Shown: in pieces, positions 1 through 10,900 of the stretch
How positions within the stretch are numbered: position 1 is the stretch's first letter
Layout: each line of letters begins with the position of its first letter
Origin: Sequoia sempervirens
Taxonomy: Eukaryota; Streptophyta; Pinopsida; Cupressales; Cupressaceae
Direction: 5' to 3'
NCBI GenBank assembly: GCA_007258455.2
Contig: VDFB02193867.1
Location: 572,831,105-572,895,104, forward strand
Length of the DNA stretch: 64,000 nt
Made by a program: the position numbers and the translations under genes
The notes under the pieces: model-generated
What the model was told of the DNA's origin: nothing
Database searches by the model: none
Seen by the model: the letters and a program-made list of their open reading frames with translations, nothing else

Positions 1-740
1 GGAGGATATAGTCTCAACAGTCAACAACTATCCCAAATACTAACCGCAATCTTCCTTGGTAAGAGCCGTACCAATCAAGGAGTCTAAGGTGGGTGAGATG
101 GAAGAAATTACTGGTCAGCAAGGTCAATAGAAGTCTTCTTATATAATCAGCATGATAAATTTGAAGGAGCCGAAATCTTCTTTGGGTGGTAGTGCTTCAT
201 TCAAAAAAAAGCGATTGGTTTATCTATAGCAGCTCCTAGTATTGCAGCCCTTTAGAATGAAAAGAAACCATTATGGGAGCTGCAGTGCAGTTCTTGCAAG
301 GTGACATGGAAGTCTTGACCAGTCAACAAGGAAGGGGCGACTAATATAGTCCTAAACTTTTAGCATTGCCACCACTTCAAGTTCATGAGCTGTATGAATG
401 GAGGGTGATGCCATACAGGAAAAAAAAAGGGTGCCTTATTGTATGAGGGAATAACAATATTAAAATATTTCTTTGGAATTTCAGATCAGGAATATTTCAT
501 TGTTAATTTCCAGTTATAATATTGCAAGGGAAAAGTTTGAAATGCTTAATTTCTGGAAATGAATATTATATTTTAAATATTCCTAGTATATATATCATTC
601 TGTGCTTGACATTCATTTTGCACTCATTGTAATGGAATGGTGGAAATCCATTGGAACTGAAAGTACTTCATTAGTTATTTGTCAAATATTAAGCTCAAAC
701 TGAAACAAATCCTGAACAGCAATATGATAACTGTATGACG
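1..740. other. Unassigned intronic DNA
   Basis: AT-rich sequence with no coding signal I can support. If the RPOT gene continues to the left, this is part of its intron 10. It may be eroded 5' LINE sequence, because an endonuclease-like GGDFN motif starts at about 759, but nothing before that is diagnostic. Confidence 0.4.
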
Positions 741-1074
741 AAATACCTGTGCTCAAGAGGTGGTGATTTTAACAAAAAATTGCATAGAAAATCAGGGTGG
801 GACGTTCCAGGATCTCTTTTCCTTTAAATATGATATGACAAATTGAAAGGCTAGAGAGATTTGCTGGAAAGCTATACCAAACAAAATTATCAAAAGAGAT
901 GCAATTGGATTAGATAAAGACTTTTCTATGGATGAAATTTGCATTAATGAAATCCTTAAAAAATATAAAATCACCTAGGTAGGATGGACTATCAATTGAA
1001 CTTTATAAAAGCAAATTGAATTGAACTGTTCCAGAATTGCTTGGAGTTTATGAAAGGCCATAAGGGGAGGAACC

Positions 1075-1320
1075 TTGGGGAGTGAAACGAACAAAGGTGT
1101 AATTAAGTTACTTCCTAAAGATGCTGATAGAACATTGATTAGGAATTGGAGGAACATTACTCTTTTTAATATGTCACACAAAATCATGGCCAAAGCATTA
1201 ACCATCAGGCTAAGGACTATTTTGCCAAAGATTATTTTCCCTACTCAGACTAGATTTATCAAAGGAGGGTATATTCTTGAAAATCTTATCTCCAAACATG
1301 ATGGTATGGATTGGATTTAG
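1075..1320 (+). pseudogene. LINE reverse transcriptase fragment (fingers)
   Basis: An 81-codon open stretch contains PKDADRTLIRNWRNITLFN, which matches the plant L1 RT block in which a lysine-rich tract is followed by NWRPI(T/S)L. KIMAKALTIRL and TQTRFIKGG follow in the order expected for that domain (usually QSGFIPGR). The frame stops at 1318. The RT continues in other frames, so this is a relic and not a gene. Confidence 0.6.
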
Positions 1321-1642
1321 AGGTCTGATCAAAATGTTTGTATGCCATTTTAGATTTTGAGTATATGGTAAGATTTAATGACCTTTTATCATGACGATTC
1401 TACATGCAATTAGTTTTCCTAATAAATTATGTAAGATGGTGGAAACTATTTTCAAAGATACTTCTACATAGGTGGAGGCCAATGGAAAATTAACTGAGCC
1501 ATTTATTCTGCATAAATCTATCAGACAGAGCTGCTCTCTGGAAACTACCGTTTTTGTGATTGCATCTCTTTAAAGCCTTGCACTATATCCTCAGATGCTC
1601 TAATGTTGGTCCTCCTATTAGTCCTCCTATTAGGGTCTTGTT

Positions 1643-1939
1643 TTGCTCAACAATAATGTAATGTTGAACATTCAATTTGCTAATGACACTACCTTGTTTC
1701 CTACTTTTGAAGAAAACAATTTCAATAATCTGTTAGGAAGGCTTAATATATATTGTTTGGCCCCTTACTCTAAGATTTCTTCCAATAAATTGACGTATTG
1801 GTTTAAAAATATTGACTGGGATTGCAAGGGACCTAGCAGAATTGTCCAATATCTTGGTATTTGTTTTTCTATGGAACTCTCTCTTAACATAAAATTGAGA
1901 ATAAGAACACCAAATGGCAGGAAAATTTGCTATATCTAG
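1643..1939 (+). pseudogene. LINE reverse transcriptase fragment (palm)
   Basis: The stretch holds IQFANDTTLF, a degraded form of the QFADDT catalytic block in which the first Asp is replaced by Asn. It then continues with LGICF, matching the YLG block after the palm. The loss of a catalytic Asp together with the flanking stops shows the enzyme is dead. Confidence 0.6.
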
Positions 1940-2501
1940 CAAGTACAGACCAGGTTTGTCAAAAGGTTCTTTCCTCTTTCAATATTTATTATGCCTATGC
2001 TTGGATTTTTGGTAGCTCCCATGTTGAGATGCTTCAAAGAAGGGTAATAGAAAAAGGCACGCTATCAATTGGAAGTGGTGTTGTCTTTGGGAGAAACTGG
2101 GGGGATTGGGTTTAAAAGATCTCAAATTTCAAGGTACTGGACTGGCCTTGGATGGACTCTGAGCAATGGAAAATCCTAATAACGAACAATATCCATCTTG
2201 TCTCACCAAAGAAAAATAAACCATGGAAGGGCCTTCACCTCCATGACATCATGTTTGGTAAAAAAATATCAAGCTTGATAGTTCCTCTATTTTTTGTAGC
2301 ATTTAGAGAGCTTGGGCGTCTTTTAAGCATTTTTTAATTAAAGATCTGTGTTACCGGGTTCACTGCCCGAGAGGCCGGATCCAGGCCCGGTTTGTTGAGC
2401 ATTGCATCAGTTATGTTGAGGCACAACCCGCCACTGAGGAAAGGTTTGTATGACGTGATCAATCATTTTTCTGCTGGGCCACACATCTCATATGTGACCG
2501 G

Positions 2502-2998
2502 ATGCATCGGTCAATGAGGAGGCGGGTATACGGTTTAGTAGAGTGGGTGAAGCACCTGCATCCCTCCAACGACATACAATTGAGAATTTTGAGAGGTGAC
2601 ATATCTACAATTTTTGGCGGAGGTGCAAAAGTTGATAAGGAAGATGCAACTTTGGTTGTATTAGAGGCCCTTGAAGTCTTTGTAGTGAAGAAGAAAACAA
2701 AATTACAAAGACCATCAGTTGTGGCGTTATTGATGCTCACTATCCTAACATTGACATTGAGTGCTCGTTTGATGTAAGAAACAGAAGATGCCATTTGGAG
2801 ATCACCAATGGGGATATCACTAAGGTGGATTGTAACAAAGAGGAATTTACCAAGTTGCTCACATTTTTGTTTTGCCCAGCAAAAAACGTTTTGGTTCACT
2901 CGAATCTTGCAACTCCAAGAACAAGGCAAGTGTTCCTCGATTTAGAGAGTCTGTCATTTGTTATGCCAAAAGTGGGTTTCCACCTGTATATGAGCTGA
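2502..2998 (+). pseudogene. Unrecognised broken coding sequence inside the insert
   Basis: Two plus-strand reading frames (2502-2777 and 2795-2998) appear to be one protein broken by a frameshift near 2780. The first contains LRILRGDISTIFGGG and VLEALEVFVVKKK, and the second contains CHLEITNGDITKVDC and VLVHSNLATPRTRQVF. The codon pattern looks protein-like, but I cannot assign a family. It may be a captured host-gene fragment or a remnant of the element's own protein. Confidence 0.3.
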
Positions 2999-3234
2999 AA
3001 TTGGAGAATGTAATGGTTATGTGAGCCGAGAGTAATAGGGATGGGATGAACTTAAACATCAGGTGCCTATGCAGCCTACTGTGTCATTATGTAATTTTTT
3101 TGTTCATTCTAATTTTTTAAACAATGTTACAAATTCTCAATGTTTATCAATATTTATAAGCATTCAAGTTTATGGTGGTTTTGTTGTTTATATGATGTTA
3201 TGCGATATTCTAATCCTAATTCATGCTTCTAGGC

Positions 3235-3238
<4 letters not shown>

Positions 3239-3280
<42 letters not shown>
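3239..3280 (+). repeat. (TG)21 microsatellite
   Basis: Twenty-one uninterrupted TG dinucleotides lie inside the 2347-3381 insert. This is the only long pure dinucleotide tract in the window and is likely to vary in length between individuals. Confidence 0.95.
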
Positions 3281-3284
<4 letters not shown>

Positions 3285-4920
3285 GTACTAACGAACCCAA
3301 AACCCAAAAAAAATTTAGCCAAACCAGGGAACCGAACCCCCAAACCAGAACCTGAACCAGTACCAGAACTGGCTATTTAAATAAAGATCATAGGGCTTTT
3401 TCTAGGGACAGGAGCACCTTTTCCAATTTCAAATCTACCTAGTGGATTCTAGATTATAATAATAAGCTTCTTGCCCTTACCAAAATTTGTTTTGCTAATG
3501 GCTAGGAAACTAAAGGTTGCAAGGAGTTTGGGGATATATTTGGTAATGGTTCTCTGGCTTCATGGGTAGAGCCCTAGGACAAGCTACAAATTCCTGTTAC
3601 TCAGTAAAAGACCTACTCCATTCTTAAAAAAGCCTTGTATGGTTTGAATTTTCCTATTCAGTTGACTTTTAATAAGGAAATCCTAAGCAATATTGCATGG
3701 AATACAGTTAAAGTTGAGATATTTACAACATGTTCACTAATACTTATGTGACTTTTTATATACTTAACCTCATATGGGAACTCTTGCTTTCTGTTAAACG
3801 CGGACAGTCCATTATTGGTCATTTATGATCTAACTGGTTGGAATACCAGAAAGTTTGTTTTAGGTAGCTGACTAATTTTTAAAAAGTTTGCTGTGAGTAC
3901 TCTTTTGACTAATGTTGATATCAGTCCTTATGTCTGTCCTATGTGCAATGTTGTTGAAACTATAAGTTGGGGTTGGATAGCAAAAATAATATTCCTTGGT
4001 GCAAAATTTTGTTTAGTTTTGTAAAATACTTCGACAAAGACCTTAATAGGGTGTGGCTTAATCTGTCTATTGCAATCCTATGGGATTTGTGGAAGGCTAG
4101 GAAGGATGAGGTGTTCTAGAGCAAAAGGACCTTTACTAACTCTTGTTGGGAGCTCACCTTTTTCTCTATTGTTTTACAGGTTACCATGGCTTTGAAGACT
4201 TCTATAATTAATTTGCAAACTAAAGGGCCATGGCAAAGTTCTGTTACAAAAGTCTGATATAATTCAGCTGAATGATGGCCAGATATCGACCAAAAGGGTG
4301 GTTGGATGGGATACGGTGAAACTAAAGATGACCTTATGGATTGTGATTCTGTTCCTATTACTAGTTTCAAACACACTATTCTTGTTGCTAATATGTCAGA
4401 GAACATTTATGTTAGATTGCAAGCTCCTGCCCAGCCTATTAATGTTCTAGTCCCTGTGGATGCTAATGAGCAAGAACTTCATACTTAGTTCTCTGATGGT
4501 GTTACAATAGTTGAAGACTCTTCATGATTCCCAACTTTGATGATGTTTAAATATTTTTTTTTGGCTGGCCATTGTTACTATGAACAATATATAACTTGGG
4601 GTATGATATTTTGCTGCTTCTAGGACTGATATTTTCTTTGGTGATTCCCGATGTTGTTTGTAGTTAAGCCTTGTTGATCTATCATTTGTCCTGTTGGTTA
4701 TGGGCTATAAATGCAGTCTACTCTTTTTGCTGATATGGCTCATATTGTGTAACCTGTCCTCTTTGTTAGCAATGACATAATTGTTTTATTTTTATTGTTT
4801 ACATCCTACATATCAGATTCCTCGAACAAGCTTGTTGAGCATGTAAATATTCAAGCATCAGTATGACTGGGTGCAGGAAGATGAAAGAAACCCAGTTGTA
4901 AATAAAGGGGCCATCATCAC

Positions 4921-4971
4921 CTTGTCTCTTCCCAAGGCCGCATAATGTTGTAAACCATTGCAGGAACCATC
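4921..4971 (-). CDS. RPOT: RPOT exon 10 (catalytic Asp motif)
   Basis: A 51-bp exon encoding residues 670-686, [17 protein letters not shown]. Acceptor TTTTCAG|GATGGT and donor AAG|GTGATG. The first residue is the palm Asp that binds catalytic metal in T7 RNA polymerase. The expected next block (beginning LGA, then VNL) is not encoded in the 4.9 kb that remain, so intron 10 runs off the window. Confidence 0.92.
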
Positions 4972-7900
4972 CTGAAAAGAAGCCCATCAGTCACTGTCAA
5001 TTAAAATATGAAAACATGCAATATAGTATTGAAAGAAAGAATTTTGAACACTCTGTAATCTGTTTGTGATTGAACAAAATACAAATTGGAGAAATGAGAA
5101 ATATTATTAAAGCCTAGAAATTAAAAAACTAGCCTTTACAACTCAGAATTATATTCAAATATTCACCTGATGAACAGGCATATGACAAACAAGACTCTCT
5201 GGACAAGAGCTCTTCAGTGCATCTGAAAGATACATACAAGCTGAAAGGCACTGGAAGGGATCTTCGGCTTCCAACCACCAACGTTTACCTTCAAGTGGCC
5301 TCTCTGCCGAGTCAATAATATTGTCAATGTTGTCTTCAACAAATGCTTGTCGTCCATCATAAGATAATTTGTTTACACCACCCCCGAATAAATTTGCCAA
5401 ATGTATCTTTAGCCAGTAAATCCCTCTATTGCCTAACGGTCGACCCTCAGCAAATTCCAGAATTCCCCTACACAAATCCGAACCTAGATGATTTAAATGT
5501 GGATGCATTGGATAAGCTCGGCCTCGAAAATCTAAATTATGTGGATAGTAAAAGCATTCTTCGTTCTTCATGCTTCTTGCCACCTGTTGTATCATAAAGG
5601 AATAATAATTTGCATCAGCACACTAGAATCTATACAATAATATTTTTTATCGATGCCTAAAATAAAAATTCTAAACCTAGAAGAGTCAAGAACTCTCTTA
5701 CAGAAAGTTTCATTTCTATGTCACAGCGCTGAGAGTGTCTTTCCACATTTGTCTTCTTTGCCCTTTTTAAATTCAATTTCCACCTTTTAATTTCACTTTC
5801 CTCTTCTGTATCTGGCTTCTCAGGTATGGGCATCTGCAAATACAAAATTATTGATAAAAATTTAACATCTCAATTGTGACATTTGGCAAAAAAAGAAAAT
5901 TAATTTGAATCACAAAAACTGAAATTTGTATATTCAATATAGTATAATCTCCAGCTTCTGATCACTAGTTGATTAAAAAAATGTCTTAAAACCTTTCAAA
6001 GCATTGTTGCAAACACTAAAAATATGAAGATCAACATACATCCTCACGGTCAACCAAGTCTGCGAGGCGACCTCCTTCTGCCCAAATTGTATCTATGACA
6101 TGAAGAACTCTCTTATTCACTCTCCATTTTGTTAACCCAAGTACATTTAATGCCTGCAAAGCAAACAAAAATAGAAAATCCTTAGTCTGCAAATAATTAA
6201 TGCATAATGACTTGGACACCTTATAATGAAAAAAATACTTAATTAAGCTCCAAATGACAATATTGTCCTCACCCACCTGCATGCAGATGCTATTTTAATG
6301 TAAAAAAGAGAAACTCATGACATAGGTTGAAAACACTTCTCGTGCAAACCAGTGAGTCGAAATTGCTTATCTTGCATTCAATGCAAAAGTGTGATTTTTG
6401 AGTCTTGCAATGATAATGAATAAACCATACCTTGTACACTTCTTTTATCTGCTCAATTGGAACATTCTTGATTGCTTCTCTTTGTTGTTTTGCCCCATGC
6501 ACACGCATAACAGATGAAGGCAAAAATATATAGCCTCCCATTTCGTACCTACAACAGTTTAAAGTGAAATACTTCAATAACATGCTCCCTGACAAAAAAG
6601 TTGTACAAAATTCAAAATTCATATAAGTTCTCAACTACTTGGTCAAAAGCAAGAAAATTGAAATTAGAAACACAATCCTATCTTGAAGCTTAAGAAACAA
6701 TGCTAAAATATTTGCAATGAAAATGGATAATCTACACAAACAACCAAGATTTTAAAGATGATGGAACTTAATTGGCTGACCGCATCTTAAGAAAGTAATT
6801 ATATCATGAAAATGCCTAAGGTTCTCTATGTCAAATTTGTTGGATAAATTATTTTTAACTATGATTGATCTCTTCCATGCACGAATTTTTAATGTAAAGA
6901 CAGTCATTTTCCTAGTTAACTTGTTTTCTAAAATTTAAAGGACACTAATCCTTTAATAACACCTAAGATGTTCCAAGTTTATGATTTAAATTTTACATTA
7001 TAACTATAATGCTTAAGAAACACCTAGCTCTGCTTGCAAAGGCATCCAACAGACACAGATATTATACATTTAAATCGGAACCAGAACAATTGCTAAAAAA
7101 TACTTTATTAGGAAAGTAGATAGAAACCATATCAACATAAACTTGTGCAAAACTAAAAATCATACCCTTTCCAAGGACGAGGTGTAACTAACATTGGCAT
7201 GTAAGGCATCACCATGTGCCTTGCCTGTAAACACATATAAGCTCTTCTTATTAATGCAAAGCCAAAAAATTATAGTAATGCAAAGCCAAAAAAAATTGGT
7301 AATATATTCCAATCCTTCCCTTCTCAAATTTTAGCCTAGCACTTTAAATGGATACCTTAAGAGCTCATACCATGCAAACCTATCATAATTCAAGAACTAA
7401 TCACAAAAGCAATACATGCAAATCTAAGCTAGTGTCAAACACTTCCAAATTTTATTAAACAAACACAAACAGAATTATGTGTGTCTATTACATGGAAAGA
7501 TTTTAGCATACCGTTTTATCCAGTCCCCTCCTCACTAGTGGGTCACATTCTATAACACCAACATTCCTAAACGTGTTCCTGGATGTGAAAAAAAATTGAA
7601 ATGCTTTGGATCAGAAATAATTATGCACAATGAAATGCATTCCTCAATTTGACAAAGTAAAGAGTAATAAGCTCAAGATTCACAAATAAAAAAGATCTTA
7701 CTACCCAATTGTAACTCTCCTCATTGTATGTTTAAATGCAGGTCGAATATCTTGTGGCCCTTCTGAGGACTGGTCAGTAGGAGGCTGTATGAAGGCTGTT
7801 TCTAACAGGAGCTCAAGCAAACGACTACCCACCTAGAAAATACACAACAGAAGTTACTTCAGACATTGAAACCAAATAAGTTATAAATGCCATACTGTGC

Positions 7901-10900
7901 CAGGCTTAGACATGAAATTCTTACCTTGGCATGCATAGTAGCATCCCAAGGTTGTGAATCCTCCTCCTTTTTTAAAATCCAGTTTACTTGTCGTGCTTTC
8001 TGCATTTTCATCATGTTTGTGACTTGTTTCCGAAGCACCTCATGTTCCTTAGTTACAATTTCTTGTTCCTCTCCATTAACCTCTTTACTTCGTTTGTGTT
8101 TTTTCTTCGTCTTTTCTAAAAATTTATGAATCCTGACCTGGGACAAAAAGAAATGTTTCAATTTACATTAATCAAATTGAACATGTAAATTTCATACTAA
8201 AGAGAACCACTAGATAGAGCTCTTTAAGCCTCTTACATCAATCAGAAGAATCCAGAGCAAACAAACCTAGAATATTCATCAATGCAACTATGATGTGTAA
8301 AATCCTACCATAAGCTAAATCAAATAAGTAGTCAAAACAATTAACTGCATCAATTCGAAAACAGGCTAATGTAGTGAGAAACAAGGCTTAGATAATCTTG
8401 CAGCACCATACTGAATGCTCTCTGATATCCAAAGAACAAGGGATCAGCACCATTGCTTTCTCCAGCTTTTAAAAGCAGTTTGGCCCTTTGCTCTCCACTT
8501 GATATTTTTTACAAAAAAAATAATTTTCATGGAATCAATAATATTCAAGGTTCATAAATTGCATAAGCATATACACTTCATCTTTCAAATAATTGTTTGA
8601 AGGGGAGATGCGGCATACACAAGTTCCATTGCATTTGCAATAATGAATGTATTACTACATAATGGCAGTATTTAATTGAAAACAATCCATCGATAATATT
8701 GCATGAACATGTAAGCTGTGACAGATATTAAAAGATAAAAATTGATTGAGTCATAACAAGAATATTGAAGGTTCTTGTCACAATATAAGATTTTGTATAG
8801 TTTCTAGCAGGGAAAAAATGTGCCACAAAATGAATGAAATGATGCAGAAAATACCAGTTCCATATTAAAAATCTTTTAGCATAAATGTTAGGCTTTAGCA
8901 AGTATTTAAGGGTGTGTTACGCCTAAAATAACAGTACTTAAAATCTTGGGGGAATATATTAATAGAATAAAGTTTACCATGTAAAAGCTACTTATCTCAC
9001 TTTCAAAACACTAACCACAATTGTACACATAACAAATGTCATATTTCTATGTTGCCATTTCAGAACTGGGTAAGATGATTCACCAGTTTTTTTTCCCTGG
9101 GTTTGGTATCGCTGGGCTTAGCCATACAATAAATATTGCACATCACTTGGCACTTGCCCTTCTCTTGGCACTACACTTAAAATCTATCTTCAGGGAGTGA
9201 AGTGTCCACCCTTGTCCACGCATATAAGTGATTGCACCTTCATTGGGCTTGGGACTATTAGGTTGGGTATCAACGGTCATACTTAGAATTCAAAATACAA
9301 CTAATAGGGTGGGGCGAGATAGGACCAAAGTGGAGCTATCCCAATGCTAAGACAATTATGAAGGTAGAAAGCGTACCCGGACAATTAATCTGGGATAAAT
9401 GCAACAATTTTGGAAGAAGCTTTCTGCGTACCATGATTAGACCACCATGAGGAAGGAAACTCGAACTGTGATGTAGGAGACTAAAGGAATGAAATCTTTT
9501 GAAGAAACAGCAGTACCCAGAGCTGCTTTCCTATCTTTTCTATGTTCATTCTAGGAATCATACCACTATTATTTTAGGAGCGTCCGACTGTGTCAGTAAG
9601 AAGAGGTCCTTTGGGAGCAATAATAATTCCATAACAAGAAGATTAACCACTTGGATATCTATTTCTATTCCTCAGGAGCAGTGAACCACTTCTGCTTGCA
9701 TGCAATTATGAACTCAGGTCAAAGGACAACTGTATAAGCTAATTTCAACTATTGGCTAGAGCGAGTTTAGATCTCCTACTATTAGAGAAGCTTCCTCTAA
9801 ACAATGTTTCTTCAAAGCAAATTAACAAAACCACTTAAGATGGGTGTATCAATTGTTTTACATAAAGAGAATGCTTGCATCTAACAAAAGTTCTAGCACA
9901 CCCTGCAAGATTATGGATACTCTGCGTCAAAGCTATAGCAACCTTGATGCACTGAAATGAGTACAGGCATGAGATCAAAGCCACTTAGAGCAAGGAACGA
10001 AGTGATTGGAAAAGTTCCCACCACAAGGTACGTTAGTATAGGTTGGTTTGGCCAAGATTTGATAGTTGAGTAGGGGCAATCCTAGCCATACCTCCTATCA
10101 TTCAATGGTCTGCCCATATCAATCCGTGACTTCAGGAGTCTCTTAACTCTTACTGGTGTTTCAGCTTCTAAGAAAACAAAAACTTTGAATTGGGAGGGCA
10201 GTCCTCTCTGAGAAACCAAGAACTTCAGGCAAAGTTATCACTAAAGAGCCTGATAATAAAAGCTATGTTCCATGGGAACTTGTTTCTCTGAATTTTCCAC
10301 CCATCCCCACTCCAAGGATGATTCGGGGATAAGGAGACCAGTAGGAAACTTTACTAGAGTTGTCCCATACAAAAAAAAAATTAATAAAAAAAAATGGTCA
10401 ACATTTCCAGTACACCTCAAAAAAGGCAGGGGATGATCCTCTACAGCCCAGCCTGCAAACAGTGCAATTTAAAAGAAAAAAACACAAAAATGAGGAAAAA
10501 TAAAGAGCTGTAACTATAGTCTAGTTCAAACTGAATTCAAGAAACAGTATTATATAGCTGCTGCGTAATTTGACCCAGATCCAAACTGATTTACATAAAT
10601 ATGAACAATTGAGTTACATGTGCATAATGTTCTGATTTTTTCTATCCTTGCATTTTGAAGGAATTTCAATGGAGAATATGCAATAAATTTTGAATATGAT
10701 ATCTGTAACAAAGCCCAAATGAATGCAACAAGAAAAAGATGAAAGTTCACACCATTCTTACTCCTGCTGATTTAGCTTTGTATTGAAGAGATTATAAGTT
10801 ATTTCTCTTTAAATGGAAGGCACTGTTAAATTTATGAGATAGAAAGTGTTCAGCAACATTGTTACATTTTATTCAAGGTACCAAATGGATGACTATATAA

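Larger units (their letters stand above)
2339..3389. mobile_element. 1.0-kb insert with 8-bp target duplication
   Basis: The octamer TAAAGATC occurs at 2339-2346 and 3382-3389. The 1,035 bp between them (2347-3381) interrupt the LINE relic, whose C-terminal part resumes after 3390. An 8-bp duplication is typical of hAT elements. The termini (TGTGTTACCGGG on the left, GGCTATTTAAA on the right) are not clear inverted repeats, so the class is uncertain. The left end is GC-rich with an inverted GGCCGGATCC/GGCCCGG pattern. The right end is a CCAAACC/CCAGAACC-rich simple region. Confidence 0.5.
740..4560 (+). mobile_element. LINE (L1-type) relic, interrupted
   Basis: This is a decayed non-LTR retrotransposon on the plus strand, antisense to RPOT. 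Seen in order: GGDFN of the endonuclease domain (759-773); reverse-transcriptase finger residues resembling RNWRNITLFN (about 1140-1175), followed by HKIMAKAL; an RT motif-C relic FANDTTLF (about 1672-1695, where FADDT is usual); and then a downstream zinc-binding segment with CPMC (about 3930-3950). Many stops and frameshifts are present, and the endonuclease-to-RT stretch is much shorter than in an intact L1, which implies a deletion. A 1,035-bp insert at 2347-3381 splits it. Both ends are approximate. Confidence 0.65.

Noticed and set aside
2795..2850. Macro-domain-like phrase (ITNGDITKVD)
   Set aside because: Only a few residues match and the following conserved Asn-rich loop is absent; likely chance similarity.
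4116..4488. Candidate further RPOT exons left of exon 10
   Set aside because: Minus-strand translation between 1 and 4900 does not give the expected LGA...VNL continuation. The plus strand here reads as LINE C-terminus.
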